64,000 bases of DNA from Ananas comosus (GCF_001540865.1 NC_033622.1:5259289-5323288); one strand, 5' to 3'. Positions 21,943 to 34,487 are shown, counted from the first letter of the stretch. The notes: generated from the sequence alone by a model not told the origin. Numbers and translations: made by a program.

Positions 21943-23712
21943 GGGAATCGGAGCTCAAACGCACAACATCAAGCCCGACCAAAGCCACCATCAACGAAGC
22001 GATCAACGGTTGATCTAAAGTCAAAACAAGCTATGCCGAACGTCAACAAGCTGAGACAACACAAAATCCGACAAGTTTGGATTCGAAAAAGTGATATCTT
22101 TCCTTACTCTTCGTCTTCGTTTGTTTTTATTGTTTATGTAATGCTTTGATTGGTGCTTGTTGCATATTTTTATTCATTGCATTACATGATGATTTCCGTG
22201 TGTGAAATTTGTTTTTAAAATTGATTGGAGGAAAGGTGTTTGGGAATTTAAAAATTTTTCTTTGAGAAAGGAGACGATTGAAAATCTTTGTTTTAGGGAG
22301 ATTGAATTTTTCAAAGTGTTTTAAACGGTATTTAACTTCACATTCATATTAAGTTAAATTCATATTAATTATCGGTTTTACTCCACCTTTTATTATTTTG
22401 ACGATAATTGATTATATGAATTCTTAATACATATATTCATCAAAATTTTGAAATCAATTTTGATCTCTTGGTGATTAATTCATCTTGATTGTGAGTGTTG
22501 GATATGATGGATGGATATTCGCTAATAGACCAAAATTTGTCAAAATTATTTTCAATTGTGAGATTGTTTAATTTAGGGGGAGTTTGAATTATTAAAAAAA
22601 AAAAAAAGGAAAAAGATACTCCTATGTTTAAAAGATGTGGAAAGAGTTACATCCAAAAAGGAGTGTGAAAACTACCACCACGTGTAGGAAAGAGCTACCA
22701 CCCCGGTCGTCCGGCAAGTGTGTGAAGCTACCACATGAAAATTAATTGAATAACCGAAAAGGTTGAAAACAAATATAAATATATTAGAATTTTCGGAAGT
22801 ATAAGGTGGTAGGATGAAAAGATGCTCAAAAAGCCACCCCCGGTGCCATATTGGTTAAATCTCTATTTTGAACGAGTTGCGACAAATTGGTGTCAATTTT
22901 GTTGAATTTCTAAAAATCATTTCTCATCAACTTACATCTTGATGATTTTGAAACACTAGATTATTTTTTATTTCCAAATTTTGATGTTTCGATGTATTTT
23001 GAAATCCTATAATATTTTATCTTCATTATAATGATTTTTGGAGTACAATATTTAATTTTTATGAAATTAATTTAAATTTGAAGGATTTTTAAGGAAAAAA
23101 TTCAAAATTTTCAAAATCTGGGAAAGTGTACCGGTACAAAATACCGTGTACCGGTACAAATCACTATGCCGCGTTTTTTTATAACCGGTTACAGATTGTG
23201 ATTCTCTCTCAAACCCTTATCAAATCTCTCCCTATCTCTCTCTGAAGTTCCCTAGCATCCTTCTCCTCCAGATCCACGTGGTTTCCTCCAAGATCTGTAA
23301 GTATTTAAAGGTGGATTTCATCTTTTAATCCCAATTTTGCAATTTTTCGAAAAATTCCGAGTTGAAGCATGATCTCTATTCTTAATCGTTTTTTATGCAA
23401 TTTTTTGTTGTGAATCAGTGTTTAGACATATATTCTTGCTTCTAGAACACTTAGATCATATTATAATGCCTTATTTTTTGCTGATCTATGATCTGTACCT
23501 CATTATACATGGAATTTCGGGATTTTTGTTGGAATGTCATTTTTTGATGAAAAATCTTGCTTGAATTTGTTAGGAATAGTGGTGTTATGCATTCTAATAT
23601 TATTAGAAAATTTTCCACTATTTTTACAGATTTTTATTGGAAATTTGTTCATGCAAGGTTATTTTTTTTAGGAAAAATGGCATTTTCGCTCGTGTTGCTG
23701 CTTTTGGTGCTT
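21943..23712. other. Non-coding internal region of SIRE-like element
   Basis: About 1.7 kb of AT-rich DNA sits where pol is expected. No protease, integrase or RT motif is present in any frame. Near 22,640-22,740 the phrase 'gctaccac' recurs. At 23,128-23,195 there are again TGTACCGGTACA palindromes and ATAACCGGTTACAG, like those in the LTR. A CT-rich leader-like stretch (about 23,200-23,290) precedes the next ORF. Confidence 0.7.
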
Positions 23713-24912
23713 ATGGCCGCAGGGAGAGGTCGTGGTTGTGGTAGAAGCCGTCGAGGGGCTTCTAAGAGGACTCGTACTACCGACGAGTCACCAGGTTCTG
23801 ATCCGGATTATCAGGCGAGCTCCCCGTAGGCAGTTGAAGAGCCGACTGCTCGAATTGATAAAGGAAAGGGAATAGCTGGAGAATTATCACGCGGAGGTGG
23901 CTCTCATGCACGAGAGAATCGCTCAAAGCAAGCCGCGGATGTTCCACCGGAGCGGCGGAGGACGTTCTCGAGCAGGTCATACATTGCAGAGAGATATGTC
24001 AACTTCAATGAACTCATCAAGGAGGTTCCTGACGTCGGCCGACTGCTTCAGCGGGTCCCTATTGAGCCCATTGGACGGGTTCCTGCTCGTGCTCCTTTTT
24101 GTGTGGAACTCATTCGAGAGTTCTACATGAACGGGAGGGTGCTTGCTGAGGATGAGGAGACAGGGACTTATTTATTTGAGACCTATGTGCGGCAGCAGAA
24201 GGTTCTAGTCACTCCTCACACGATTGGTGAGCTCTTGGGGATGCACGTTGATACTGCTGGCCTCCACCATACTACAGGGTTGTATCACTCTTCGTCCCAC
24301 TGGGAGACTGTTGTTCGAGCAATCTGCAAGGATGGAGTGAGGACAAATCATGCTTATGTGGAGTCCAAGGACTTGCGACCAGAGTATCACCTTCTGTCCT
24401 TAGTGATGTGCTACAACGTGCAGCCAACAATTGGAACCAAGAGGATTCGATAGGATCGACTGGTGCTTTTGTATCTCTTTGGTCACCCGGAGCAGGCAGA
24501 TGGACTGAACATCAACATTCCCTTCCTTATGTGGCAACGAATGGTGTATGTTATACAGTCATCGGTGCGACGTGACCTACTTCCATTTCCTCTATTGATC
24601 ACAAGGATTCTGCAGGAGAATGGAGTAGGCGTGTTGTGTGAGAAATACGACGTGGGCCTTGGACCAATTGATGCAGTGACATGGGCCAAGTCTGTGAGTA
24701 CTTTGAAGACCTATCAGCAGACTAAGGGATCTTCCAGAGGAGCTTCTAGTTCCGCACCTCCACATCGTGCAGAGCGCGAGGGATCTTCCAATTCAGGAGG
24801 AGTGATTACTATAGAATCATTTCACCATGAGGTGCGCTCATTAAAGAAGACGGAACTTGGCAAAAAGTTGGAAGTAGGAATGAAGAGGATATTTGGAAAA
24901 GCTAGGATGTAG
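23713..24912 (+). pseudogene. 'Putative plant transposon protein' ORF in retrotransposon
   Basis: One reading frame runs from ATG 23,713 to TAG at 24,910 and is interrupted by two in-frame TAG codons (23,827 and 24,451). The first 40 residues are Gly/Arg-rich (GRGRGCGRSRRGASKRTR). The middle (24,100-24,700) has the conserved look of the plant 'putative plant transposon protein' family (I believe Pfam Transposase_32): VELIREFYMNGRV, a VTPHTIGELLGM motif and a LLSLVMCYNVQPTIGTKRIR block. The C-terminus is Ser-rich and charged. An acidic Asp-run in another frame (25,035-25,070) suggests the original protein was longer. Function is unknown; it is not RT or integrase. Its position between gag and the 3' LTR on the sense strand implies capture by the element. 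Confidence 0.7.
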
Positions 24913-25302
24913 GCATGATGACATATTTCCTACCCATCCTACCTATACTACCTACACGAGGCCGACGTCGAGACATCCGCTTATTCCACCGTCGACTGGT
25001 GCTCCTGACATTGGAGGATCTAGAATTGGAGCAGACGATGATGATGATGATGATGAGGACACCGAGTGACGTCATCTTCGAGCTCTGTTTTTCTACTTTG
25101 CTTTTTAGGACGATGTTTAGTTTTGTTTTGTTTGTTGCTTTCCTTTCCTCTGTTTGCTTTTGCATTTATTTTCCTTTAGGCCTGTAACTATGACATGACT
25201 ACTCTTATGCTTTCTAGTATGTTTTCTCTCTTTATATGCTTTGTCTTTGGCAATTTTTGACAAAAAGGGGGAGAGCAATGATGAACAAGTGTTGATCGTA
25301 GC

Positions 25303-25355
25303 AAAGGAGAAGAAGGAATAAAGAACAAAGGAGAAGAAGGAATAAAGAACAAAGG
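25303..25355. repeat. Short tandem repeat (aaggagaagaaggaataaag)
   Basis: Two adjacent copies of a unit of about 25 bp, purine-rich, followed by a similar third partial copy. It lies in the 3' untranslated part of the element. A G-run (aaaaagggggagag) at about 25,261-25,274 just upstream resembles a second, internal polypurine tract. Confidence 0.7.
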
Positions 25356-25673
25356 GGGAGAAGGAGTGAAATTTTGAGGAGAAGAATGAATGAAATTTCG
25401 AGGACAATGATGAGGAAAATGACTTCAATGTGAGAATGTCTCATGTTTGTCGTTTTCTACAATATTTTGGATAATCTGTTGTGCAGGAAATCAAGACTTC
25501 AAGACTCCTAATTGCATCTAAGTCATAGAGTCTGTTTTAGAAGTTTTTGATGTACTTTTGAGTTTCATATTGTATTTGGATCACATGCGAGGAGTTCAAT
25601 ATTTTGGTGATGACAATTGAACTTCGATTCTTATTATATATTTTTGAGTTTGTGAGTTTTGTCACGAAATTGC

Positions 25674-25686
25674 CAAAGGGGAAGAT
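25674..25686 (+). promoter_or_regulatory. Polypurine tract
   Basis: CAAAGGGGAAGAT ends exactly where the 3' LTR begins. It fits the plus-strand primer of a Copia element. Confidence 0.85.
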
Positions 25687-26846
25687 TGTTAAGTCTTGTG
25701 TGTTGGCAAGTTTCGTGAAGTGAGTGATAGTCTTGAAGGATCGGTGCATATCGTCGAAGATCGAAGAATCCAAGACTTAGAAGAAATCGAAAAATAACTC
25801 ACAACGTGAATCACGATGCTCAAGTAAGTTTTTAATTCATGGTATGGTGATTCATACTTAGTTGTAGGCATTAGAATCATAAAATCAAAGATTAGTGGAT
25901 TAGAAAGTGCCTCGGAACTTTGCGAAACCCGAAACTTTGCAAAAAACTGTAAATTGCAAAGTGTACCGGTACAGCATCAGAAGTGTACCGGTACAAAATG
26001 TGTTCCGGTACAACCAGTGACATGTTACCGGTTACAGTGTTTCGCAGGTTTTCTGTTCCGTCATCGTGTAACCGGTAACAGCTTAAAAGTGTACCGGTAC
26101 ACAACGTAAAAATCCGAAAAACTTTCTAATCCGATTCTAATTGATTTTAAAGTCTATAAATAAGCTATTGGGGTTCTCTAACAGATCAAGCATCACGAAA
26201 ATACATGTTTGAGAAACCCTAGAGGCTCGGAATTCATCAAAAACCTATTTTCTACATATTAGCCTCTTTTAGGTCAAATCGAGAAATTGTAATTTGATAT
26301 CAATATGTCGATTTGATCTACGCTTCGCTTCGAGTTTTCTTTTCTGGTTTTCTACGATACTCTAAGCGAAGGATCACCATAATCATGATATTCTTCATGT
26401 GCGACGTCGTGGATTCGGCGTGATCGAAGGCAGTTCGTGGATTCGGATCGAAAGCTTCGTGGATTCGAAGTGGTGGCGTTTCGTGGATTCGAAACGAGGC
26501 GTTCATGGATTCGAACGTGTGCGAGACGTTCGTGGATTCGAACGTGAGGGCGTGGACAACCCAGAGGATTGCGCGAGATTCATAGGAGGTTAAGAGAGGT
26601 CGAGTCCATGAAGTCGGTAATCACCTTGTAATCTTTTCTCTTAGTGAATTGTTTTTTCGCGTGTTGGTCCCGTGGGTTTTTTACTCCAAGTTAGAATTTT
26701 CCCACGTAAATCTCGGTGTGATTTTTATTTTCCGCATTTACTTTTATTGCATCGAGATTTGTAGTTTTTGGCCATTACACCTATTCGCCCCCCTCTAGGT
26801 GTTGGATACAATCTAGATAGATCCTTGGGCTACCCCAAAACTTACA
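25687..26846 (+). repeat. 3' LTR of SIRE-like element
   Basis: The same termini as the 5' LTR (TGTTAAGTC...AACTTACA), with a TATA-like box at 26,155-26,164. It has fewer TGTACCGGTACA units and fewer cgtggattcg units than the 5' copy. Confidence 0.93.
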
Positions 26847-27171
26847 GATTGGTACAATTGGAGAATTAAAAAAAATTAAAAATACTTACTACTATGTAAC
26901 TATGACAATCAGAACAAGCATATAACAACTTAGAAAACCAGACATTAGATTTTCTTCGCAAACTTTATGACTATTTTATTAGATAAGCTCAAATAATATT
27001 CTTATTTTAGCTTTCAAACTTGTCGCAAGTTTGTTATCCTACTCTCTTTTACTTAGTTGGAGCCTAGGCGCAAGGCGCAGGCGCGCAGGCACGCATCTTA
27101 GCGAGGTGAGGTGCACATGTCTTGAAATAAACAAGAAACTCTTTAACATACTTTCCAACAATCGTTAAAAG

Positions 27172-27289
27172 GCACTAAAAACTCTTTAAGATCATATTAT
27201 CATAATAAACATTTCATAAGCACTAAAAACTCTTTAAGATCATATTATCATAATAAACATTTCATGAGCACTAAAAACTCTTTAAGAGT
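27172..27289. repeat. 48-bp tandem repeat, about 2.4 copies
   Basis: Units start gcactaaaaactctttaaga at 27,172, 27,220 and 27,268. The two full units are almost identical. Confidence 0.85.
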
Positions 27290-28344
27290 TCTTTTCAAGT
27301 TGAAATAGGGCTATGTTTTATTCAAAGAAAAAAAAAAACTGTTTTTACCATAGTAAAGAATTATAAGAAAAAACAAAATTTACTTCATCCTATGCACAGT
27401 TGCACGCATAATGAGAGAGAGTTAAAATTGTCATATATTTTACATTTTTTACTTTAAAAGAGGGGGAAAAAACACTTTTAAGGGGGGGAAAAAGTAAAAT
27501 TTACTCCATCCTATTCTCACATAACATGAAAGAGAGGGAGTTAATCAGTTAAAATAGGATACTGTTATATTAAAAAAACAGAGAGAGAGTTAAAATATGG
27601 TATTACCCTATTTTCTTTATTAAAAAAAACAGAGCAGAATAGTACTTTTGCACAAATGAAAATGCTGTTAATTTTCTCCCATTCTATTCCACACAATTAA
27701 AGATCTCAAACGAACGGTCACTAGAATACTAAAAAAGTCCTTTTATTTCATTTCTTTATTTTTTTTTAAAAAATATGCCTTTCTCATTTTCTTCTCCAAT
27801 GCGCTTTTCGTTGCCACTGTGAAGAAGATAAGGATGGGAGAGAGAGATGAACACCTCTGAGGCCACTCGGCAGGGAGAAAGCCGCTGTCGAGCGGGCGAG
27901 AGGTAGAAGCCAGCCAACGGGAGGAGCGGAGCTGCAGAGTCGCCGGCGGAGGGAGGGAGGAAGCGGAGGCGACCGACAGGAAGGGAGCAGAGGCGAGCAA
28001 GAAACAGAAAGGGAGAGAGGGCGACCAATGGCTTTTTTTTTTCCCCCTAGGGTTTGTTTTTTTCATTTAATATTTAAACCCATGTTGTTTTTTTTTAAAA
28101 AAAAATATCTAAACCCAAAGGACCTAATAAGAATGGATCCACATGTTCCACAACGATTAACCCACCATTTTATGCACCAGAACAAGAGCAAGAACAAGTT
28201 GCATCCTGCTGCACTTTGGATTCGGGTATGGATATCGATATTTAAAACAACTCCACAAGAATCCGAACTGGATGAATTCAAACAAATTTATATAGTAAAA
28301 TATATTAAAAAAATTCAAAACATTATATTTTAATCTAAAAAGAT

Positions 28345-28378
28345 TAGAATATATTATATATATATATATAATATTATA

Positions 28379-28418
<40 letters not shown>

Positions 28419-28422
28419 TATA

Positions 28423-28454
<32 letters not shown>
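28345..28454. repeat. (TA)n microsatellite
   Basis: A nearly pure TA tract with small interruptions. It borders the left end of a TA-targeted element. The right end of the same element at 36,313 is also followed by TA repeats. Confidence 0.95.
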
Positions 28455-28517
28455 CTGGGGCTACTATACTCAGGCTGTTTGGTTGGAAGAACTAAGGAGA
28501 ACAACTTTTGTTGTTCC

Positions 28518-28597
28518 TGTAAGGAAAATTTTAAAATAATATATTTTGTTTATTGTTTTTAGTGAATGGATGTGATTCTTCGTGTAAGGATGCAAAT
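28518..28597 (+). repeat. First 80 bp of the Copia LTR, plus orientation
   Basis: TGTAAGGAAAATTTTAAAAT and the following bases match the beginning of the LTR at 34,488. It stops near the word gatgcaa and joins directly to the end of the inverted LTR (TGTTGGAACAG). Confidence 0.8.
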
Positions 28598-29316
28598 TGT
28601 TGGAACAGATTGTGATAAAGGTATGAAATAGAAAGATTAAAAAAGGCTTCAAGGCGTTGTAGCAATGCCACTTTCCTTAAGGCTTAATCCGTCCCACCGT
28701 TCTAATAATTTGGTGTGCACCGGGTCAACAACAACCTCCCAGGATACAATGAAGCGTAAACCTCAACTGCGTTTGCACACACGAAGTCGAGCCTTGAGCA
28801 CTCACTCGATTAAGTTGTCAAAAGAAATAGGATATAAAACAAGAATGGAATTATTATGAATGAAGACTTCAACTCTTCAACTGTTTTCTGTCTGTCTCCT
28901 TCTGCAACCAATGCTATGGATACATTATATAGGCCACGAACGGGTGCTTCATGAAGTAACTATTCACGAAAGGGTGTTTGTGAAGTGACCTTTCGATTGT
29001 GACTTTTCATTTGATCATAACTACCAAATAGTTATATGAATCAAGTTCAATGAATATAACCATTGATTCCAACGGGCATATGTACGAAGAGACACACTAT
29101 AAAGATGTGTTTTTCATATCATATTCTTTCATAAAAGTCACATCCTTTCACTTTAAGAGTCATACCCTTTGATTAGAGTTGACTCCACTCACTAAGGGTT
29201 GCATCCATTCACTAAGAGTTGCATCCATTCACTAAGGATTGCATCCTTTCACGAAGAATCAACATCCATTCACTAAAACAATAAACAAAATATATTATTT
29301 TAAAATTTTCCTTACA
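28598..29316 (-). repeat. Copia LTR, minus orientation (left arm)
   Basis: On the minus strand it begins TGTAAGG after a GGTGGGGAAT polypurine tract and ends TTCCAACA. It matches 34,488-35,195 in reverse complement with scattered substitutions and many one-base indels. Confidence 0.85.
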
Positions 29317-29947
29317 ATTCCCCACCAAATTTTAAAATACATAAAAATACATCAAAAAGCAAAATAAAACAAAATCAAAAATCAAAATCAAAATTCTTGA
29401 CAACTTGACAAAACCGTATGCATAGGTGTAGGTGTATTAAAACTTGAACCTACACTTAGTGAAACACATCAAAGTTAGTTATAATTGAATGGTAGACAAG
29501 CTTTGAACCAACAATTATTTTCGCTAACCGGACATATCTCACACATAGAAATTTATAATCAGTCGAGGTGCTTATTTTATTGCTGACACTTATGGCCTTG
29601 TGTCCGCATCCTGTTTCATGAATGCTGTTAGAGTCAAGCCTTAACTCCTAGAAGCGGCCACACTTCACATTCATATAGGTAGACTCTACCAGAAGTGTCC
29701 CGTATTTAACACTTCAGTAAATACTACTGTAGTCTATTAAGAACTTTATTAGTTCAACCTTCCCTTTTCAATACGGATACCAAGCACTTTACTTGGGATG
29801 GAAATTTATATTATTAGTGCTTTGCAATCACTCATATGATGTACTTTGCTATTGAACTTAGACTTGATGTGTTTCAAGTGTTTAGTCGAGTTTCCATCAT
29901 TGGTGACTTTGTAATAGGCTTGAGACCCATCCCCATCGATGTCCTGA

Positions 29948-31270
29948 ATATTCAATTCTCTTGGAAGTCCCTTAGTCAACGGATCCGCAAGATTTTGGTT
30001 TGATCTTACAAAATCAATGGTAATTATGCCATCTGATATCAGTTGTTTTACATAGCTATGTCTTAATCAATATGTCTTGACTTCCCATTGTTGTTTGACT
30101 ATATGCTCTTGAGAGCGTAGCTTCCTATCGCATGTAGCGATACCGGCGGCATTGGTTTTGGCAAACTGGAATTTCATATATAATTCCTTATCCATTTCGC
30201 CTCCTTACTAGCAGACGCTAAGTGTATAAATTCTGCTGCCATGGTAGAGTCCGCTATACATGTCTGTTTCTTAGAACCCCAAGAAATCGCACCTCCACCT
30301 AATATAATATCACCCACTTGTGGATGCATGATCTTCTTGATCTGTTATCCACTGGCATCTGTATAGCTTCAATACTGTTGGATATCCACTATAGAAAATC
30401 CATAGTCCATTGTCTTTTAAATATTTCAAAATTCTGTAAATAGCATGCCAATGTACATTACCTGGATGCTAGTATCTACTTAAATTTACCAACAGCAAAT
30501 GCAATATCAGGCCTAGTACAAGACATGGATACATCAAGTTCCATAATCTTAGAATATTCTAACTGATTAATTGATCTACCAGTATTACGAACTAGTTTTA
30601 GATTAGGATCAAAAGGAGTTGATACTGGAGTACAATCAAATAACCAAATTTTCTAAGAATCTTTTCGATATAATGAGACTGTGTTAAAATAATCCATTAT
30701 TTTCATGAATAATTTTAATTCCCAAAATAATATCAGCCCCATATCTTTTTCATATCAAAATTGCAAGATAAAAAATTTTTATTTTTCTAACTTGCTGAAG
30801 CATCGGTGCCAAAAATTAACATGTCATCAACATATAGACTATAATAACACCTTTACATTTGAAAATTTATATAAACACATTTATCAGATTGATTAATTTT
30901 AACCATTGGAAGAACAATCTGATCAAACTTTTGATGCATTGTTTAGGTGCTTGTTTAAGCCCATACAACGACTTGATAAGTTTACACACTTTGTGCTCTT
31001 GTCCAGAGAACAACAAAGCATCGGGCTTTCCATATAAAATTCTTCATCTAATTCTCATTTAAGATGCTGTTTTTGACTCCATTTGATGAATAATCAAATT
31101 ATACATTGAAGCAAGAGCTCAAAGTTCTAATAGTCGCTAATCTGGGAACAGGTGCATAGGTAGTCAAATAATCATGCCTTCTTTTTGTGTAAACCTTTGG
31201 CAACAAGTCTTGCTTAAATTTATCTATGGTGCATTTACATTGATTTCTTTTGAAATCATTTAACCCAATA
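29948..31270 (-). pseudogene. Copia reverse transcriptase and RNase H, decayed
   Basis: Read on the minus strand across frames. KVYTKRRHDYLTTYAPVPRL and KVCKLIKSLYGLKQAPKQ (RT) appear near 31,200 and 30,970. VDDMLIFGT-like catalytic sequence is near 30,820. SCTRPDIAFAVGK and NVHWHAIYRILKYLKD lie near 30,400-30,520. ISWGSKKQTCIADSTMAAEF (RNase H) is near 30,250 and the polyprotein end ADPLTKGLPRE near 29,980. Stops and frameshifts are frequent, so no active polymerase can be made. Confidence 0.85.
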
Positions 31271-31799
31271 GGTTAATCAGGAGGTAAGATCAACTAAATT
31301 TCCATAGTGTTGGTTTGTCATATTGATCCATTTCATCATTTATCGCTTCTTTCCAAAAAAGCGATCAGGAGATTTCATTTGCTCCTCAAATGTGTTGGGG
31401 TCTGAGTCAATGTTTAAACAAAATTGAAAACTTTCGTATCATTTCTTACTACCTCACAGAAAAGTATAAAAATCTGGTCAAATGTTTTAGCACATTCTAA
31501 TATTTTACTCTTCTAAGTTCTGGGGTTTCATTGCAACATCATTTTTCTCATGGAGTGTTCTTTACTCACAATAAGTTTTTGGGTTAGGAATTGTATCAAA
31601 TTGTTTTCATCAAATATAGCATCTTTAGATTCAAAAACTTGTTGATCTCAATGAAGTCATTAGTTCAATCAGTAAAATCTGTTGCTTTACTATGTTGTGC
31701 ATACCCAATAATATGCACTCATTTCTCTTTCATCCAGTTTCTTTCTTTTCCGATTCTGGAACCTCATAATAGCTCTAACCCAAACTTTTAAATATTTAA

Positions 31800-32700
31800 A
31801 TTGGGCTTTCTTCCTGGAATAATTCATAAGGAGTTTTTCATTTTTGTTGTTGGGGATTTCTATTTAGTAGATGGCAAGCTGTTAATAAAGCTTCGCCCCA
31901 AATCCATAACTTACCAGAGTTAGAAAGCATATGCATTGACCATTTCCATTAATGTTCTATTTTTTTTTCTGTAACTCCGTTTTGTTGTGGAGCTAATAGG
32001 TGCAGAGGTTTCATGTATAATCCAATGGACTCAAAAAATGAAGGATCATAATATTCTCATCCTTGTCTGTTTTAGGCATATTGACCATTTTTCACATTTC
32101 ACCTAAATCAGATTTATAAATTCTAAAATTTATCTAGCGCTTCATTTTTAGAATGCAAAAGATAAACATAATATATCTAGAAAATCATCAATAATGTAAC
32201 AAATATTCTTTTCACCAATAGAAGGAGAAGCATGCAAGTCACAAAATCACTATGTACCAACTCAATAGGTTAGTGAAACATCTATCAATTTAGGAAAAAG
32301 ACTTTCTAGTAATTTTAGTGAGCATGCAAGTATTACATTTTTCTAATTTATTATCAAATTAGAGATTAACTCTAACTTAGCTCATATCTTGTAAATTTCT
32401 AATATTAACATGTCCTAAACGATTATGCCATAAGAAGAAGAGTCAATTAATATAGGCTGAAATATTTATTTTATTAATAGATTGAGTTTGAACATGCCCT
32501 CATACAAATATCCTTTTCCCACAAGATTTCACCTTCGACAAAATAATTTGTCGGCCTAAATACAAGTTTGACCCAAATTTGTTAAGAGACTTCCTGAAAT
32601 AAGATTCTTCCTACTTCAGGTAACATGATACCATCGGTAAGTAAGTGGAGAGTTTTTGCTGATGTGTAACTCGAGTTCCACTTGCCTTTCCTTTGATTTG
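31800..32700 (-). pseudogene. Copia integrase, decayed
   Basis: The minus-strand frames show WGEALLTACHLLNRNP and PYELF near 31,830-31,920. Around 31,960-32,010 is PQQNGVTEKK, which holds the third acidic residue of the DDE triad (E of the Q-N-G-V-x-E motif). The first two acidic residues lie in a frameshifted region and could not be placed. Non-functional. Confidence 0.75.
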
Positions 32701-32869
32701 TGCTGTTGAAGAATTGCCATATAGAGAACGTTTCATCCTAATCATCATAAGTTTTAATAAATTTTATCTGCAAATGCCTTGTGAACCGAATCAATCACAG
32801 CTCCGATCATCAAGTATATTTAACCTGCGATATAATAGCCAATTTACTTTGGATTCGAGTGCATTTACC

Positions 32870-33818
32870 TTATTGGAAGGTCGCATTCTTTCTTGTAGTT
32901 GGCTGGTTTACAATGAAAGCATGCACTTTTCTTTTTACTATTTGTCATGTTGTGGTTGATCGAGATGCTTAGTCTCTTTCGATTTTCTTAATTTGTGGGT
33001 TAGGGTTTTACATACTCATACTTCCGTGCATACTTTTGGCACTTGAGATCTTGCTCCTTTTGCTATCTTGCAAACGATATTTTCTTTCTATGCGAAGATG
33101 GTTAGCCAAAATCTTAAGAGTATCTCTTCTTTCTATGTTTAAGACTTTTTTAAAGTCTTTCCATGATGAGGAAGTTTATCGTTATAGAGACCACATTATA
33201 GATTCATCCATATATATTATGTTGAGTAAATTGATTGAGAATATGTTGAATTGAATGTAATTTGATCTAGAACAGATCTACTATCAACCATTTTAAGAGT
33301 AATTCTTTTTCTATGTTTAAGACTTTTCTTAAAGTCTTTCATGATGGAGGAAGTTTATCGATTATAGAGGCCACAATTATAGTTCATCCATATTCATATT
33401 ATGTTGAGTAAAATTGATTGAGTATTGTTGAATTTCAATGTAATTGATCTAGAACGAATCTACTTCAACATTTTATATAGTTTATTAAATTTGCTAACAA
33501 GAAACTTCTTACTTGTGGCATCCTCGGATTTGTATTTTCTCAAGGTTCCAACATTCTTTAGCCGTTTTCATATTTTGATAACGTCGAAACGGCATCACGA
33601 CATAGCATTTAGAATATTGCCTCGCATATATTGTCATCTTCAATCCCATTTTGTCTTGTACGAGTTTGTGCAAAGACGTTCATCATCGTTTTATTCTGGT
33701 CTTGGAGTAGTGGAGGACATAAGCAACTTTGGAGATCGACAGAAGGAAAATAATTTCTTCTGCCAGCGTCTGAAGTCCATGCCATCAAATCTTTCTATCT
33801 CATAAAGTTTGTTGCCAT
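32870..33818 (-). pseudogene. Copia Gag, decayed, with internal duplication
   Basis: On the minus strand an ATG near 33,818 (MATNF) leads into FRRWQKKLFSF (about 33,770) and STTPRPE, the start of Tork-type Gag. SIIDKLPPSWKDFKKSLKH-type sequence is near 33,330 and repeated near 33,160. A CCHC zinc knuckle beginning CFHCKPANYKKEC lies at about 32,885-32,930. A tandem duplication of about 185 bp (33,105-33,290 and 33,291-33,480) falls inside the gene. Many frameshifts. Confidence 0.8.
33105..33480. repeat. Tandem duplication of about 185 bp within Copia gag
   Basis: Two adjacent copies share tctatgtttaagactttt, ttatcg.ttatagag.ccac, ttatgttgagtaaa.ttgat and tgatctagaac. They differ mainly by one-base indels, which is unusual for a young duplication and points to sequencing noise or long decay. 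Confidence 0.8.
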
Positions 33819-33855
33819 CTCTCGTGAAGTAGCAGTCGACATTTTCGGGTTAAGC

Positions 33856-34487
33856 TTCAGGACATCGATGGGGATAGGTCTAAGCCCATATTACAAAGTC
33901 ACCAAATGATGGAAACTCGACTTAAACTGAAACATCATCAATCTTAAGTTCAAATGAGCAAAGTACATCATTGGAGTGATTGCAAGCACTATAATATAAA
34001 AATTTCCATCCAAGTAAAGTGCTTGGTATCCGTATTGAAAAGGGAAGAGTTGAACTAATAAAGTTTTAAATGACCTACAGTAGTATTTTACTGAAGTGTT
34101 AAAATGGACAATTCTGGTTGAGATCTACCTATATGAATGAAGTGTAGTGCCGTTCTGAGGAGTTAAGGGCTTGACTCTTAACAGCATTCATGAAACAGGA
34201 TGGGACACAATGCCATAAAAGTGTCAGCATAAAAATAGAGCACTCGACTGATTATAAATTTTTAGTGTGAGATATGTCCGGTTAGTCGAAATAATTGTTG
34301 GTTCAAAAGCTTGTCTACCATTCAATTATAACTAACTTGATGTGGTTTTCACTAAGTGTAGGGTTCAAGTTTTAATACACCAACACTATGATACGGTTTT
34401 GTCAAGTTGTCAGAATTTTTGATTTGATTTTTGATTGTTTTATTTGCTTTTGATGTTTTTTATGTATTTTAAAATTTGGTGGGGAAT
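33856..34487 (+). repeat. Copia pol end and 3' UTR, plus orientation (right arm)
   Basis: From ttcaggacatcgatgggg onward this matches the end of pol and the 3' UTR of the minus-oriented element (29,317-29,948) in reverse complement. It ends at a GGTGGGGAAT polypurine tract. It directly abuts the start of the minus-strand gag region, with no 5' LTR or primer-binding site between. Confidence 0.85.

Larger units (their letters stand above)
18881..26846 (+). mobile_element. Non-autonomous SIRE-like Copia retrotransposon, gag without pol
   Basis: A complete 7,966-bp insertion. LTRs lie at 18,881-20,084 and 25,687-26,846, and an exact GATTG target duplication at 18,876-18,880 and 26,847-26,851. 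A primer-binding site TTGGTATCAGAG follows the 5' LTR and a polypurine tract precedes the 3' LTR. The internal region encodes a SIRE-type gag (in two overlapping frames), then about 1.7 kb of non-coding DNA, then an unrelated ORF similar to 'putative plant transposon protein' sequences. No protease, integrase, reverse transcriptase or RNase H is present. It would need those proteins from a relative. The LTRs differ by scattered substitutions and a few indels, so the insertion is not very recent. Confidence 0.93.
26852..28454. other. Spacer with tandem repeat and (TA)n
   Basis: AT-rich. It holds a 48-bp tandem repeat at 27,172-27,289 and a GC-rich patch at about 27,820-28,030 whose minus-strand ORF looks like random Ser/Leu/Pro-rich sequence. 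A long (TA)n tract at about 28,345-28,454 ends at the left end of the nested element complex. No gene recognised. Confidence 0.5.

Noticed and set aside
27743..28066. Minus-strand ORF of 107 codons, Ser/Leu/Pro-rich
   Set aside because: No domain, no conserved motif, overlapping ORFs in other frames with similar composition; looks like a GC-rich chance ORF.
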